In this document: positions 55,822-64,000 of the stretch, piece after piece
Layout: the number at the start of each line of letters is the position of its first letter
How positions within the stretch are numbered: position 1 is the stretch's first letter
Source: Musa acuminata AAA Group
Lineage: Eukaryota > Streptophyta > Magnoliopsida > Zingiberales > Musaceae
Reading direction: 5' to 3'
Assembly (NCBI RefSeq): GCF_036884655.1
Contig: NC_088331.1
Coordinates: 19,740,001 to 19,804,000, forward strand
DNA: 64,000 nucleotides
Translations under genes and position numbers: made by a program
The notes under the pieces: model-generated
Told to the model about the DNA's origin: nothing
Seen by the model: the letters and a program-made list of their open reading frames with translations, nothing else
Databases searched by the model: none

Positions 55822-57316
55822 TGTTGGGAAATCATAGGGGGCGACATCATATGCGCAGCGGAAGAACAAGAAAACAAAAAATCCCCGATTCCCAAAAAGA
55901 TGTTCATCGTCGTGCGAAGATTGGTGCGTAAAATCCGCAAAAAACACAAAACTGCGTATAGAGATTGTGTTACCTAGGGAGATCGTATATCCCTGTTTCC
56001 TTGCAGATCCTTAGGAGAGGGTGAAGGAGGTCAAGCGTCCTCCTCTCTAGCGGTGATCCACACAGCAGGGTTGCGACGACGCTCCTCAAAACTCCAGGCC
56101 TACTCTGAGGGGAGAGGGAGAGGAGAATAGGAAGGGCAAGCAAAGACTCTAGCCTATGAGGCTGTGAATCCCTCCTATTTATAGAGATCCCGTGTCAAAA
56201 CCCTAATGGGTCCTTTCCCTAGTGGGTATTGGATCTGCATCCAATAAGACAAGGGCTCCGTCGGATATCTCATATCCGAACCTCTACTCATCGCAATGCC
56301 TACCATATGTGTGTGACCCTCTAGGCCCAATATCGAGCTGGCCGTGAGTCATACCTGTCAGAACTCCTTCTAACTCAGTGAATTATTATCTCTGTAATAA
56401 TTCACTCGACTCATCGACTACGGAAGTACTAGGCCACTACGCCGTAGTCCCCAGACGATACAGGGGAATCCAATCCATTGGACCTGTCTGTCCTCAGTTA
56501 CCATGTACCTATAGTCCCTCATCCATCTAATATCCCAGAGACCGTATATCGAGCATGGTGCTGTCAGACCCATACGGTTTCTACTCGAGTCTCGCTCTAA
56601 TCGGATTCTCCCGGAGAACTCTTTCTCTCTCAACCCGAATGACCCTGGCCAGGGATTTGTCTGAGCAAGAACACATGGGATATTCCTCTCATGATACCGA
56701 GAGTGGATGATCCTCTATCGACACTCAATAGCCCTCGTAAGGTCGACTACCACTCCCAATGACCAGCTGTACTAGATCTGGGAACAGCCAAACCTATAAG
56801 TCTGGTATCAAAGAGTGGAGCACTCATACAGGACATCCTTGGTGTCTCAAGTCTAAGAACCAGATATACCACTAGGACTACGGAATCGTTGTCTGACAAT
56901 AAGGCATCATCAACCATCCAGCATTCCGTAAGCGGATCAATCAGTGAACTCATTCTCCAATGAGCACCTGTACTGTATCCCTAGTGTCCCTACACGAGCA
57001 GCTATGAGACCAGCTACATCCATCATATGGACGGGTATATAGCACACCAGTCTATCCGGTTATCACGATGTCCCTCTCGAGTAACCTATGACCGGGATTA
57101 TTTAGGATATGTGTTTAAAGGTGAATCGATCTCATTATCGTGATCTCATCACGATCCGATTCCCATTGCATAAATCCAAGGACATCACAATATATATGCA
57201 TTTATGCAATAGTTATAAAGTGATATACGCCAAAATATAATAAGCAAAAAGATTCTGTATCAAGTCACACGTGCCATCACTCACGTGATTGGCTTGCTGG
57301 GCACTTATGACTAGCA
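55822..57316 (-). repeat. AN2 5' LTR
   Basis: 1495 bp, same length as the 3' LTR. TATA at 56176-56184 (minus). Two antisense-looking frames of 68 and 71 codons recur in both copies but have no other support. Confidence 0.95.
56176..56184 (-). promoter_or_regulatory. TATA box of AN2 5' LTR
   Basis: CTATAAATA on the minus strand, the copy placed to transcribe AN2. Confidence 0.78.
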
Positions 57317-57569
57317 CCATGCTACTCTCGTTCCTACTACTTTTGGCCAATCCAAGGGGCAACAACAATTGCTGCCCTTTCTTCCCCTTTTATGTCAACA
57401 AATTTGATATCAAAAGCCCTATCTAAAACATCTCTTAATAGCAATAAAAAGTGCAGCACAAATTTGAAAACTTCAACAAAAAAATCGTAGCAATGGTGCA
57501 AAACAATTTCAATATGATTGAACACAACATATGTAGTTTAAAAGCCAATATTTTATATGAGAAACCTGG
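57317..57569 (-). other. AN1 5' leader, right of AN2
   Basis: Starts with the second CCATG and matches the PBS-proximal part of the AN2 leader (55690-55808) in outline: AACAATTGCTGCCCTTTCTT and CACAACATATGTAGTTTAAA. Non-coding. Confidence 0.75.
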
Positions 57570-57580
57570 CTCTGATATCA
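57570..57580 (-). other. primer-binding site of AN1, decayed
   Basis: On the minus strand TGATATCAGAG, against TGGTATCAGAG in AN2. Confidence 0.7.
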
Positions 57581-57581
57581 T

Positions 57582-57721
57582 TATTGAGAAATCTAGGGTG
57601 ACATCACATGCATAGAAGAAGAATAGAAAAACAAAATCCTAGAATTCCTATAGAAAAGAATTCTATAGATCGTGTATCATTAAAAACCTATAGATCTATA
57701 GGAGAGGATGAAGGAGGTCAA
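57582..57721 (-). repeat. AN1 5' LTR, first part
   Basis: Begins TATTGAGAAATC (AN2: TGTTGGGAAATC) and follows the AN2 LTR with many changes to GGAGGTCAA, where GTCAA (57717-57721) is the target duplication of the solo LTR. Confidence 0.82.
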
Positions 57722-59368
57722 TGTTAAATCTCAAATTTTGATGATTAAACCAATTGATGTGTATTTATGATTTAATCTGCATTTTGAGTGACGTATGATG
57801 CTTATATAAGGATGAGACAATTAAAGCAGAAAGAATCATGTTAGGCTGGTGGAACATGTCAGAAGATTGGACGTTGGGCTGGTGGATCGATCGACGTATT
57901 GACAGAAGGCTTCAGGCCATGGATTCGGGCATCGAGCCAAGAAGACCGGATATTGCGCCAAGGATATCGGAGTTGCAGAGTTAACTGGCCGATTGAGCAA
58001 TAGGCCGCAAGAGAGAATAATGCGCCGAAGAATCAGACGAAGCGTCGAGGGACCAATGACATGCCGGACAACATGATTAATGCTTAGTTTTAATTGTCTA
58101 GATCGAAGTATGTTTTACATGTGCAGGATTAACTACGATAGCAAGGCATGAAGCAAAATGAAGTCCCGGAGTCAAGGACACGATTTTGTTGGGAGTTCGA
58201 GAGTTCGTCAGAAGTCCGGACGTTCGTCAGAAGTTCTACAGGAACTAGCCGAGAAGTCCAGGAGCTTACTGGAAGAAGCTCATTGGAACTAACCAAGAAG
58301 ATCATCGTGAAGTCTAGGAGCTTGCTGGGAGTCCGCTGGAACATTGCCGAGAGATCGTCGGAAGTTTGCCGGAAGATCATCGGAAGCTCGCCGGAAGAAA
58401 CTAGACTTACAGACTTGTTTAGCTTAGGAAATATCTTGGGAATCATAATTAGTATGTAATTAGGTTTGGATTTGGGCCAAACCAACTATGAGCTAGTTGG
58501 GCTTATGTAAGAACTGTGTTGGGCCCAATGAAAAGGCCCAAATAGTGCCCCAAGAGGTGACACTATCGTGGCATAGTCTTCGAGACTATGTCAGGCGGTG
58601 ATACCCCCTAGACATAGCCTCCGAGAGGCTGCAGGCGGTGGTACCACCAGCCTGGATGGTGGTATCGCCCAGTGTCAGGCAATGGTACCACCAGACTGGG
58701 CGATGGTACCACACAGTGCAGTGTTAGTGTCAGACTAACACTAGCGGTGGTACCGCCCAGCACAGGCGGTGGTACTGCCCGGACCCAAGAAACCTAGGAT
58801 GAGATGTTTTTAAGCTCCAAGTTTGAATCAACTTGAAACCTATAAATGCCCCTCTCATCCCTGATTAAAATACACAAGCATAGAGAATTTAAAAGTGAGA
58901 AAATGCTGCTACAATCTCTTGAGAAATCCCCTCCTATAGTCTAAGTTTAGAATTATGTTTAGGAGGAGTGTGTGCTTGTAAGGGTTGTCTCCTAAACCCG
59001 ATAAAAGGAGACGAGGGGTGTAAGAAGGAAGTTGATCTTCGCCTATTAAAGAAAGATCGATAGTGGATGCCAGTGGCCTCGATGGAAGAGAAATCCGCGA
59101 AGTGGATGTAGGTCACGACAACCAAACCACTCTAAAATCTGGTTTGCATTTCTTTGAGCAATTTACTTTAACTATAAACCTCCTTACTTACTCTTTACAT
59201 CCACTACTCTCTTACGTACGCTTTCAAAGTTAATACCTTTACAAAATAGTTTTTCATTAGAAATGGATTTAATTGAAATGAAGTTTCAAACTGATATAAT
59301 TTTTACCACTACACTAATTCACCCCTCCCCCCCCCCCCACCCTCTTAGTACCGACTCTTTTCCTAACA
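57722..59368 (+). repeat. solo LTR of the gag-only Sirevirus type
   Basis: 1647 bp, TGTTAAATCTC...TCCTAACA, with GTCAA duplicated on both sides (57717-57721 and 59369-59373) and no internal region, so LTR-LTR recombination has removed the element body. Its outer U3 has the block found in NA3 and the shared LTR. Palindrome array about 58560-58785, TATA (CTATAAATG) 58840-58848, C run 59325-59339. More diverged than the other LTRs. Confidence 0.92.
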
Positions 59369-59373
59369 GTCAA

Positions 59374-59804
59374 CTGTCCTTCTCTCTAGTGGTGATCCAC
59401 ATAATAGGGGCCACGAAGATGCTCCTCAAATCGCTGTCGAAAACTCTTCCTCACACGCACCACGCAATCAAGAAGGGGCTGCCCCTTCTTACTGTCTGCA
59501 CGCCCCAAATAGGGGGTGTAATATAAGGAGGAGAGGAAGAGAGGAGAATAGGAGGAGGTAGCCAAAATGAACCTCTAGCTATGGATCTTTGGTTCCCTCC
59601 TATTTATAAAGGCCCCATGTCAACTTAAACCTAATGGATACTGCCATATTAGGTACTAGATCTCCATCCAACTACCCAAGCCTCTTATATTAGTGGGTCT
59701 CTACCTAATAAACTCTTATTAGCTCTTATTGGATCTCATCCATAGGAACCAATAATTTAGGGGCTTATTAGCTCTTATTGGATCTCATCCATAGGAACCA
59801 ATAA
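59374..59804 (-). repeat. AN1 5' LTR, second part, truncated
   Basis: Continues the AN1 LTR after the solo LTR (CTGTCCTTCTCTCTAGTGGTGATCC) with the Angela-type promoter region (TATTTATAAAGG near 59600). It ends near 59804 with a tandem duplication and switches to a Sirevirus LTR fragment; about half of the LTR is missing. Confidence 0.78.
59715..59803. repeat. 49-bp period duplication at the end of the AN1 LTR
   Basis: CTTATTAGCTCTTATTGG ... GGAACCAATA (40 bases) occurs at 59715-59754 and again at 59764-59803 without change. Confidence 0.9.
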
Positions 59805-60405
59805 AGCAAGTGTTGTGCCAGAGTCAAGATTGAGATCTCATTGGGAGTTCGAGAGTTCGATGGAAGTACGAACGTTCGTCGGAAGTTCTACCGGAATCAA
59901 CCGAGAAGTCCAGGAGCTTGCCAAAGAAGCTCATCGGAACTTGCCAAGAAGATCGCCGTAAAGTCCAAGAGTTTGTCGGGAGTCTACCGGAACATTGCCG
60001 AGAGTTCGTCGGATGTTTGCCGGAAGTACGTCGGAAGCTCGTCGGAAGAGCAATTGACACATCGGAACAAGAAGCACTGTAAATTATGTCTTAATTATCG
60101 TAGTTAGAGAGTAAATTAAGTTAGAATTGAGAGGTAATACTACTAACTTAATTAGGGGCCAACTGGGCCCTTAACAGGGTTGAATTGGGCCAAAGTGAGC
60201 CGCCAATTCAGCCCCTGAAAACATGACCGACGGTGGCACCGCTTAGAAAGCAGTGCCCCATGTTTTCTGGGCGGTGATACCGCTGGTAGTAATGTTGCCA
60301 ATAGTGGTACCACCCTTGTTCGGTCGTGGTACCGTCAGTACCTCGGATTCCGAGGATGTGACACTTTTTAGTTCCAATTTTGAAGCCATTGGGGCCTATA
60401 AAAAC
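59805..60405 (+). repeat. Sirevirus-type LTR fragment (U3 to TATA)
   Basis: Matches the middle of U3 from GAGTCAAG onward, through the CGGAAG-rich repeats and a short palindrome array (60230-60335) to the TATA region GGGGCCTATAAAAAC at 60390-60405. Left end truncated; right end interrupted by SV4, whose other end is outside the window. Confidence 0.8.
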
Positions 60406-61221
60406 TGTTAGGATCAAGAGCACTAAGAGGGGGGGGGGGTGAATTAGTGCAGCGGAAATCTTTCGATGATAGAAAAACGTTCGAACGATAAAAACGATTT
60501 CGGTGTGAAAGCCGATTCTAAAATTACTTTACCGTAAGATCAAGCGAGATGACGTTAAAGTCAATCTATGAAGGCAGTTTGCAATTATGAAGAAAACTAT
60601 AATATAAGCGCAAACTGAAATATGAGGTTCGTACGAAGAAACTGATTTACGTCTAAATGCTGATTCGTAAATCACTTGATTAGGCGAGATGCAGCTTAAG
60701 CAAGGATATAAAGGTAATTTGCAGTTAAGATAGAAATCAAAACGTAAACGCAAACTGAAATATGATGATCATATGAAAAAACAGAGTTACGTCTAAACGC
60801 TGATTCGGAAAGTGCAAAGCTTGAAACCCGATCGTATATGCGCAGAAAGTAGTAAGCTTTAGAGGAGGTTTGCAGTAAAGATAATATGCTCAAAGTAAAT
60901 ACAAACCGAGATTTAGAGTGGTTCGGTCAATCTTAACCTACTCTACTTTTGGCTTCCTCCACCAACGAGGTCACCGACGTCAACTAGAGGCCTTCCTTCA
61001 ATAGGCGAAGGCCAACCACCCTTTTACAGTTTCACTCCTTTTGACGGGCTTACGAGACAACCCTTACAGAATTTTCTCTCCTCTCTTTACAACTCAGAAC
61101 TTGGAAGAAAAGAGGGAGAAGAACTTTTGGCCTTTACAACAATTTTGAGCTCTAAAAATCACAGAACAAGATCAAAATTTCGGTGTGTATTCTATTGCCT
61201 TTCAGTGCTGAATGGGTGGGG

Positions 61222-61230
61222 TATTTATAG
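61222..61230 (-). promoter_or_regulatory. TATA box of SV4 3' LTR
   Basis: CTATAAATA on the minus strand in the conserved context. Confidence 0.75.
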
Positions 61231-61285
61231 GCCCCAATCCAGTTCAAATTTGGAGCTCAAAACTGTCAATTCCTGGAATTCCGGG

Positions 61286-61642
61286 ATCAGGCGGTTGCAC
61301 CTCCTGACTGGAGCGGTTGCACCGCTTGGTAGAGCTCGAAGACTGAGCCTCTAGGTGGTGCCACCTCATGTCAGGGGCGGTTGCACCTCCTACCAGAGCT
61401 CGAAGACCGAGCTCAGGCGGTGCAACCTCCTAACTAAGGCAGTTGCACCGCTCAGCCAGTGCTCGGAGACCGAGCCCAAGCGGTGCCACCTCTTGTCAGG
61501 GGAGGTTGCACCGCCCAGTCTCGCTCGAAGACTGAGCCCAGGCGGTGCCACCGCCTGGCTTGAGTGGTTGCACCTCCTAGTCTCGCCCGGAGACTGAGCC
61601 CAAGTGGTGCAACCTCCTGCCTTGGGCGGTTCAACCGCCTGG
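61286..61642 (-). repeat. palindrome/hairpin array in SV4 3' LTR
   Basis: GGCGGT..CACCGCC-type modules alternating with hairpins such as AGCTCGAAGACCGAGCT; same site and style as in SV2. Confidence 0.8.
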
Positions 61643-62164
61643 CAGAAATCAGGGTCCGAATGGGTTGATCCATTCGACCCAATTTGGGTTTTTCAGGGGC
61701 CCAATTGCCCCAAGATTAAGTTAATGGGATCACCTCCCATTTCCAACTTAATCATTGTGCTAACTACGATATTCCTTACGACATTTACTGTAACTTGCTC
61801 CGGTGCGTCAATTGCTTCTTCCGGCGAGCTTCCGGCGAACTTCCATCGATCATCCGATGAACCCTCGGTGATGCTCCTGCGGACTTCCGGCAAACTCCTG
61901 GACTTGCGACGATCCACTTGGCGAGTTCCGACGAGCTTCTTTGGCAAGCTCATGGACTTCTCGGATTTGTTCCTGCAAAACCTCCGACGACTGTCCGAAC
62001 TTCCGTCGAACTCTCGAACTCACAACGTGATCATTGTCTTGACTCCGGCGCAACTCCTGTTGCATGTCTTACTTTCATCGTAGTTAATCCTGCACACTTA
62101 TCTCAATATATAGATTGGATAACAAATGACAATTGACTTCATCATCAAAATCTGAGATTCAACA

Positions 62165-62179
62165 ATCTCCCCCTTTTTT
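62165..62179 (-). other. polypurine tract of SV4
   Basis: On the minus strand AAAAAAGGGGGAGAT directly before the LTR. Confidence 0.88.
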
Positions 62180-63347
62180 ATGTTGACAATCAATTGATAA
62201 TGGAGTTAACCTTAACTCCCCCTATCTATATGCCATACTTGAGATAAGTCTTTCTTGAATTCAAAACCTTTGAATTCAAGAGACATATTGACAAGTTAAA
62301 ATCATTTAAACTTATCAATACTCCCATCATGATTCCCATCATGATGTATCTCATTGAAGATGATGTTAAGGCTTGACATTCATTTTCAAATTTTATATTA
62401 CAAGTTTGAATGATGGTAATAGTAGCGATTTACCATATTATAAGATATCAACATGTAAATCTGCGAAGTAAGATTTTGATATCATTACATGATGCACACA
62501 TTTCAAATGTTTTAGCAATTATTGCATTTTATCACATGGTAAGATATCAATACATAAAATTACGATGCAAGTTTTTTGTTTGATATCTTGACCTGATAAA
62601 ACAAGGCATAATGGAAATTATAGCAATCATAGCATCTCTTGGTGTTGCAAGCATGGCATTAATACTCATATATTTCTCCCCCTTTGTCATCAACAAAAAG
62701 CATGGTAATTGTGATACCAGGAGAACAATATAAGCAAATTTTAAGCATCAGTGTGATAATTGTTCATGCCTTTGCTCGGTTCATGTTATTTTCCAATAGT
62801 AAGTAATAGGAAATCAATTATACAAGCATGATATGTAGATCACTTTGAATATTTCTTCCTTTTTATTTGTTATAATCTTTTTGCATGAAAGAGGAAGGTC
62901 ATTTGTGATACCAGCTATTTGTGAGTTTACTTTGAGTGAAGTTAAAACCGATGAGAGATTAAATCATGCTTCAGGTATCAAGATATGTGTGAGAAACAAC
63001 TCTTTGCAAGTAAAAACACAATCATCCATATTTCAAGATGGAATTTATAAGCAGGAATCATTTCATCAAATCCATTTCAGAAAAATATTTTTCACATATA
63101 AGTGTATGAGAAAATCTGATTTTTAGGATACCAATTGTTAAGCGAATCCAAACATGAAATGAACACTTTCATGCATTCGGACAAGACTATGCTACAGATT
63201 TTCAAATACAATCATGAAGACAAAACATGCTTATTGTTATGGAAATTTTTGTATTCAACACATAATTTCCAATATGTTATTTAGGCATGTAATGACAATC
63301 AAGTGATTTGATCATTCAATAAAGTCCGAAAAATAATTTTAACTAGT
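62180..63347 (-). other. SV4 3' internal non-coding region
   Basis: 1.2 kb AT-rich DNA matching SV2 14667-15795 in reverse. Holds an extra purine tract (plus strand TTTCTCCCCCTTTGTCATC at about 62671-62689). No frame of note; the 93-codon plus-strand frame at 62845 is antisense and has no support. Confidence 0.75.
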
Positions 63348-64000
63348 TTATGTATTCGGACACATCAACATTCCTAATTCTCTTCTTATGAAATCAAATT
63401 GTTCTTCACTTAGAGGTTTTGTAAAAATATCAGCTAGTTGATGTTTAGTATCAATGAACTCTATGATTACATCATGACTAGTAACATGATCTCGTATAAA
63501 GTGATGTCTAATATCAATATGTTTTGTTCTTGAGTGTTGTATAGGATTCTTTGTTAGGCATATTGCACTTGTGTTATCACATTTAATGAGAATATTTTTA
63601 AGATGAACTTTATAATCTTCTAAGGTGTTTTTCATCCATACAACTTGTGCACAGCATGCACTTGCTGCAATATATTCGGCTTCGGTTGTTGATAGTGCAA
63701 CCGAGTTTTGTTTCTTAAATGACCAAGAAACAAGGGCATGTCCTAAAAATTGACATGTTCCTGATGTGCTTTTTCTATCTAGTCTACAACCAGCAAAGTC
63801 CACATCAGCATAAGCAATTAACTCAAGATTCTCTAATTTTGGGTACCATAATCCTAGATTTGTGGTACCATTAAGATATCTAAGTATTCTTTTAACTGTT
63901 TTGAGATGAGATAGCTTAGGGTTTGATTGAAATCTAGCACAAAGTCCTACACTGAACATGATATCTGGTCTAGTTGCAGTGAGGTAAAGTAAACTTCCTA
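63348..64000 (-). CDS. pol: SV4 RNase H, C-terminal end of pol (open to the window edge)
   Basis: Open from the right edge to TAA at 63348-63350. It begins within GSLLYLTATRPDIMFSV and covers the whole RNase H: AYADVDFAGC (catalytic Asp), SVALSTTEAEYIAAS, IKCDN, KHIDIRHHFIRDHV and ADIFTKPLSEEQFDFIRREL. Unlike SV2 and SV3 it has no stop or frameshift in this part, so SV4 is the best preserved Sirevirus here and the one most likely to be, or recently have been, a helper. The rest of pol lies outside. Confidence 0.9.
   Translation of the reverse strand, partial: GSLLYLTATRPDIMFSVGLCARFQSNPKLSHLKTVKRILRYLNGTTNLGLWYPKLENLELIAYADVDFAGCRLDRKSTSGTCQFLGHALVSWSFKKQNSVALSTTEAEYIAASACCAQVVWMKNTLEDYKVHLKNILIKCDNTSAICLTKNPIQHSRTKHIDIRHHFIRDHVTSHDVIIEFIDTKHQLADIFTKPLSEEQFDFIRRELGMLMCPNT

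Larger units (their letters stand above)
48539..57316 (-). mobile_element. AN2: Angela-like Copia element, young, nearly intact
   Basis: 8778 bp, two 1495-bp LTRs, target duplication CCATG (48534-48538 and 57317-57321). I noticed only about eight differences between LTRs (about 0.5%). Minus-strand order: LTR, PBS, long leader, gag-PR-INT-RT-RH in one frame with a single TAG, PPT, LTR. Angela lineage is inferred from gag style ([11 protein letters not shown]) and long leader. Inserted in the leader of AN1. Confidence 0.95.
60406..62164 (-). repeat. SV4 3' LTR
   Basis: 1759 bp, TGTTGAATCTC...CCTAACA on the minus strand. C/G run 60432-60440, U5 148-bp repeats, TATA 61222-61230, palindrome array 61286-61642. 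It lacks the extra outer U3 of the gag-only type. Confidence 0.9.
60406..64000 (-). mobile_element. SV4: Sirevirus-type Copia element, 3' part
   Basis: On the minus strand RNase H (64000-63348), non-coding 3' region, PPT and 3' LTR (62164-60406). Closest to SV2 in RNase H and in LTR layout. It runs off the right edge. Confidence 0.88.

Noticed and set aside
55215..55931. Open frames of 60-238 codons on both strands in a GC-rich block
   Set aside because: Several frames overlap on both strands, the products are Ala/Pro/Arg-rich low-complexity, and the block is in the leader of AN2. Composition explains them.
62845..63126. 93-codon plus-strand frame
   Set aside because: Antisense to the SV4 3' non-coding region; the matching region in SV2 does not keep it.
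1..64000. Cellular genes or tRNA genes between elements
   Set aside because: Every stretch can be assigned to an LTR element, its fragment or its non-coding region; I saw no tRNA-like A and B boxes with a cloverleaf and no non-element protein family.

Overview
The window is plant nuclear DNA made of LTR retrotransposons nested in one another. I found no cellular gene, tRNA, rRNA or bacterial-type feature. The families are typical of angiosperms: Ty1/Copia elements of Sirevirus (SIRE/Maximus) type, an Angela-like and a Tork-like Copia element, and one chromodomain Ty3/Gypsy element. A large-genome monocot, possibly of the banana order, is my guess from family style and cannot be proved here. 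The labels below are mine.

Layout. 1-3521 (-): SV1, a Sirevirus 5' LTR and gag running off the left edge. 1482-8283 (-): NA1, a gag-only Sirevirus relative whose 3' LTR is the same LTR that SV1 uses as its 5' LTR. 8284-22740 (+): SV2, a Sirevirus with a decayed gag-pol; its 3' LTR is split by the Gypsy element GY1 (16833-22627, -, target duplication AAAAG) and cut off at 22740. 22741-23930 (-): NA2, a rearranged piece of the gag-only family. 23931-24024, 46728-48538, 57317-57721 and 59374-59804 (-): four pieces of AN1, an old Angela-like element broken up by later insertions. 24025-46722 (+): TK1, a Tork-like Copia element (target duplication TGGAC) inside the AN1 gag. TK1 itself carries NA3 (26455-35045, +, ATCTC), a gag-only Sirevirus derivative, and SV3 (36966-45732, +, GAAAT), a full-length decayed Sirevirus. 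48539-57316 (-): AN2, a young Angela-like element (CCATG) with near-identical LTRs and a gag-pol frame broken by a single TAG, inserted in the leader of its older relative AN1. 57722-59368 (+): a solo LTR (GTCAA) in the AN1 LTR. 59805-60405 (+): a Sirevirus-type LTR fragment. 60406-64000 (-): SV4, the 3' end of another Sirevirus.

How the parts relate. Five insertions have matching 5-bp target duplications, so much of the order can be read directly: AN1, then TK1 in AN1, then NA3 and SV3 in TK1; AN2 and the solo LTR each entered AN1 separately; GY1 entered SV2, which had entered NA1. The gag-only elements keep LTR ends, primer-binding site, polypurine tract and an N-terminal gag but have no protease, integrase or reverse transcriptase, so they must be moved in trans, most simply by the SV-type elements that share their ends. 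Coding regions are broken mostly by C-to-T (or G-to-A) nonsense changes, as expected of methylated plant DNA. The main items of interest are the gag-only family, the chimeric shared LTR, palindrome and minisatellite arrays in the LTRs, repeated polypurine tracts, and stop codons shared by independent insertions.
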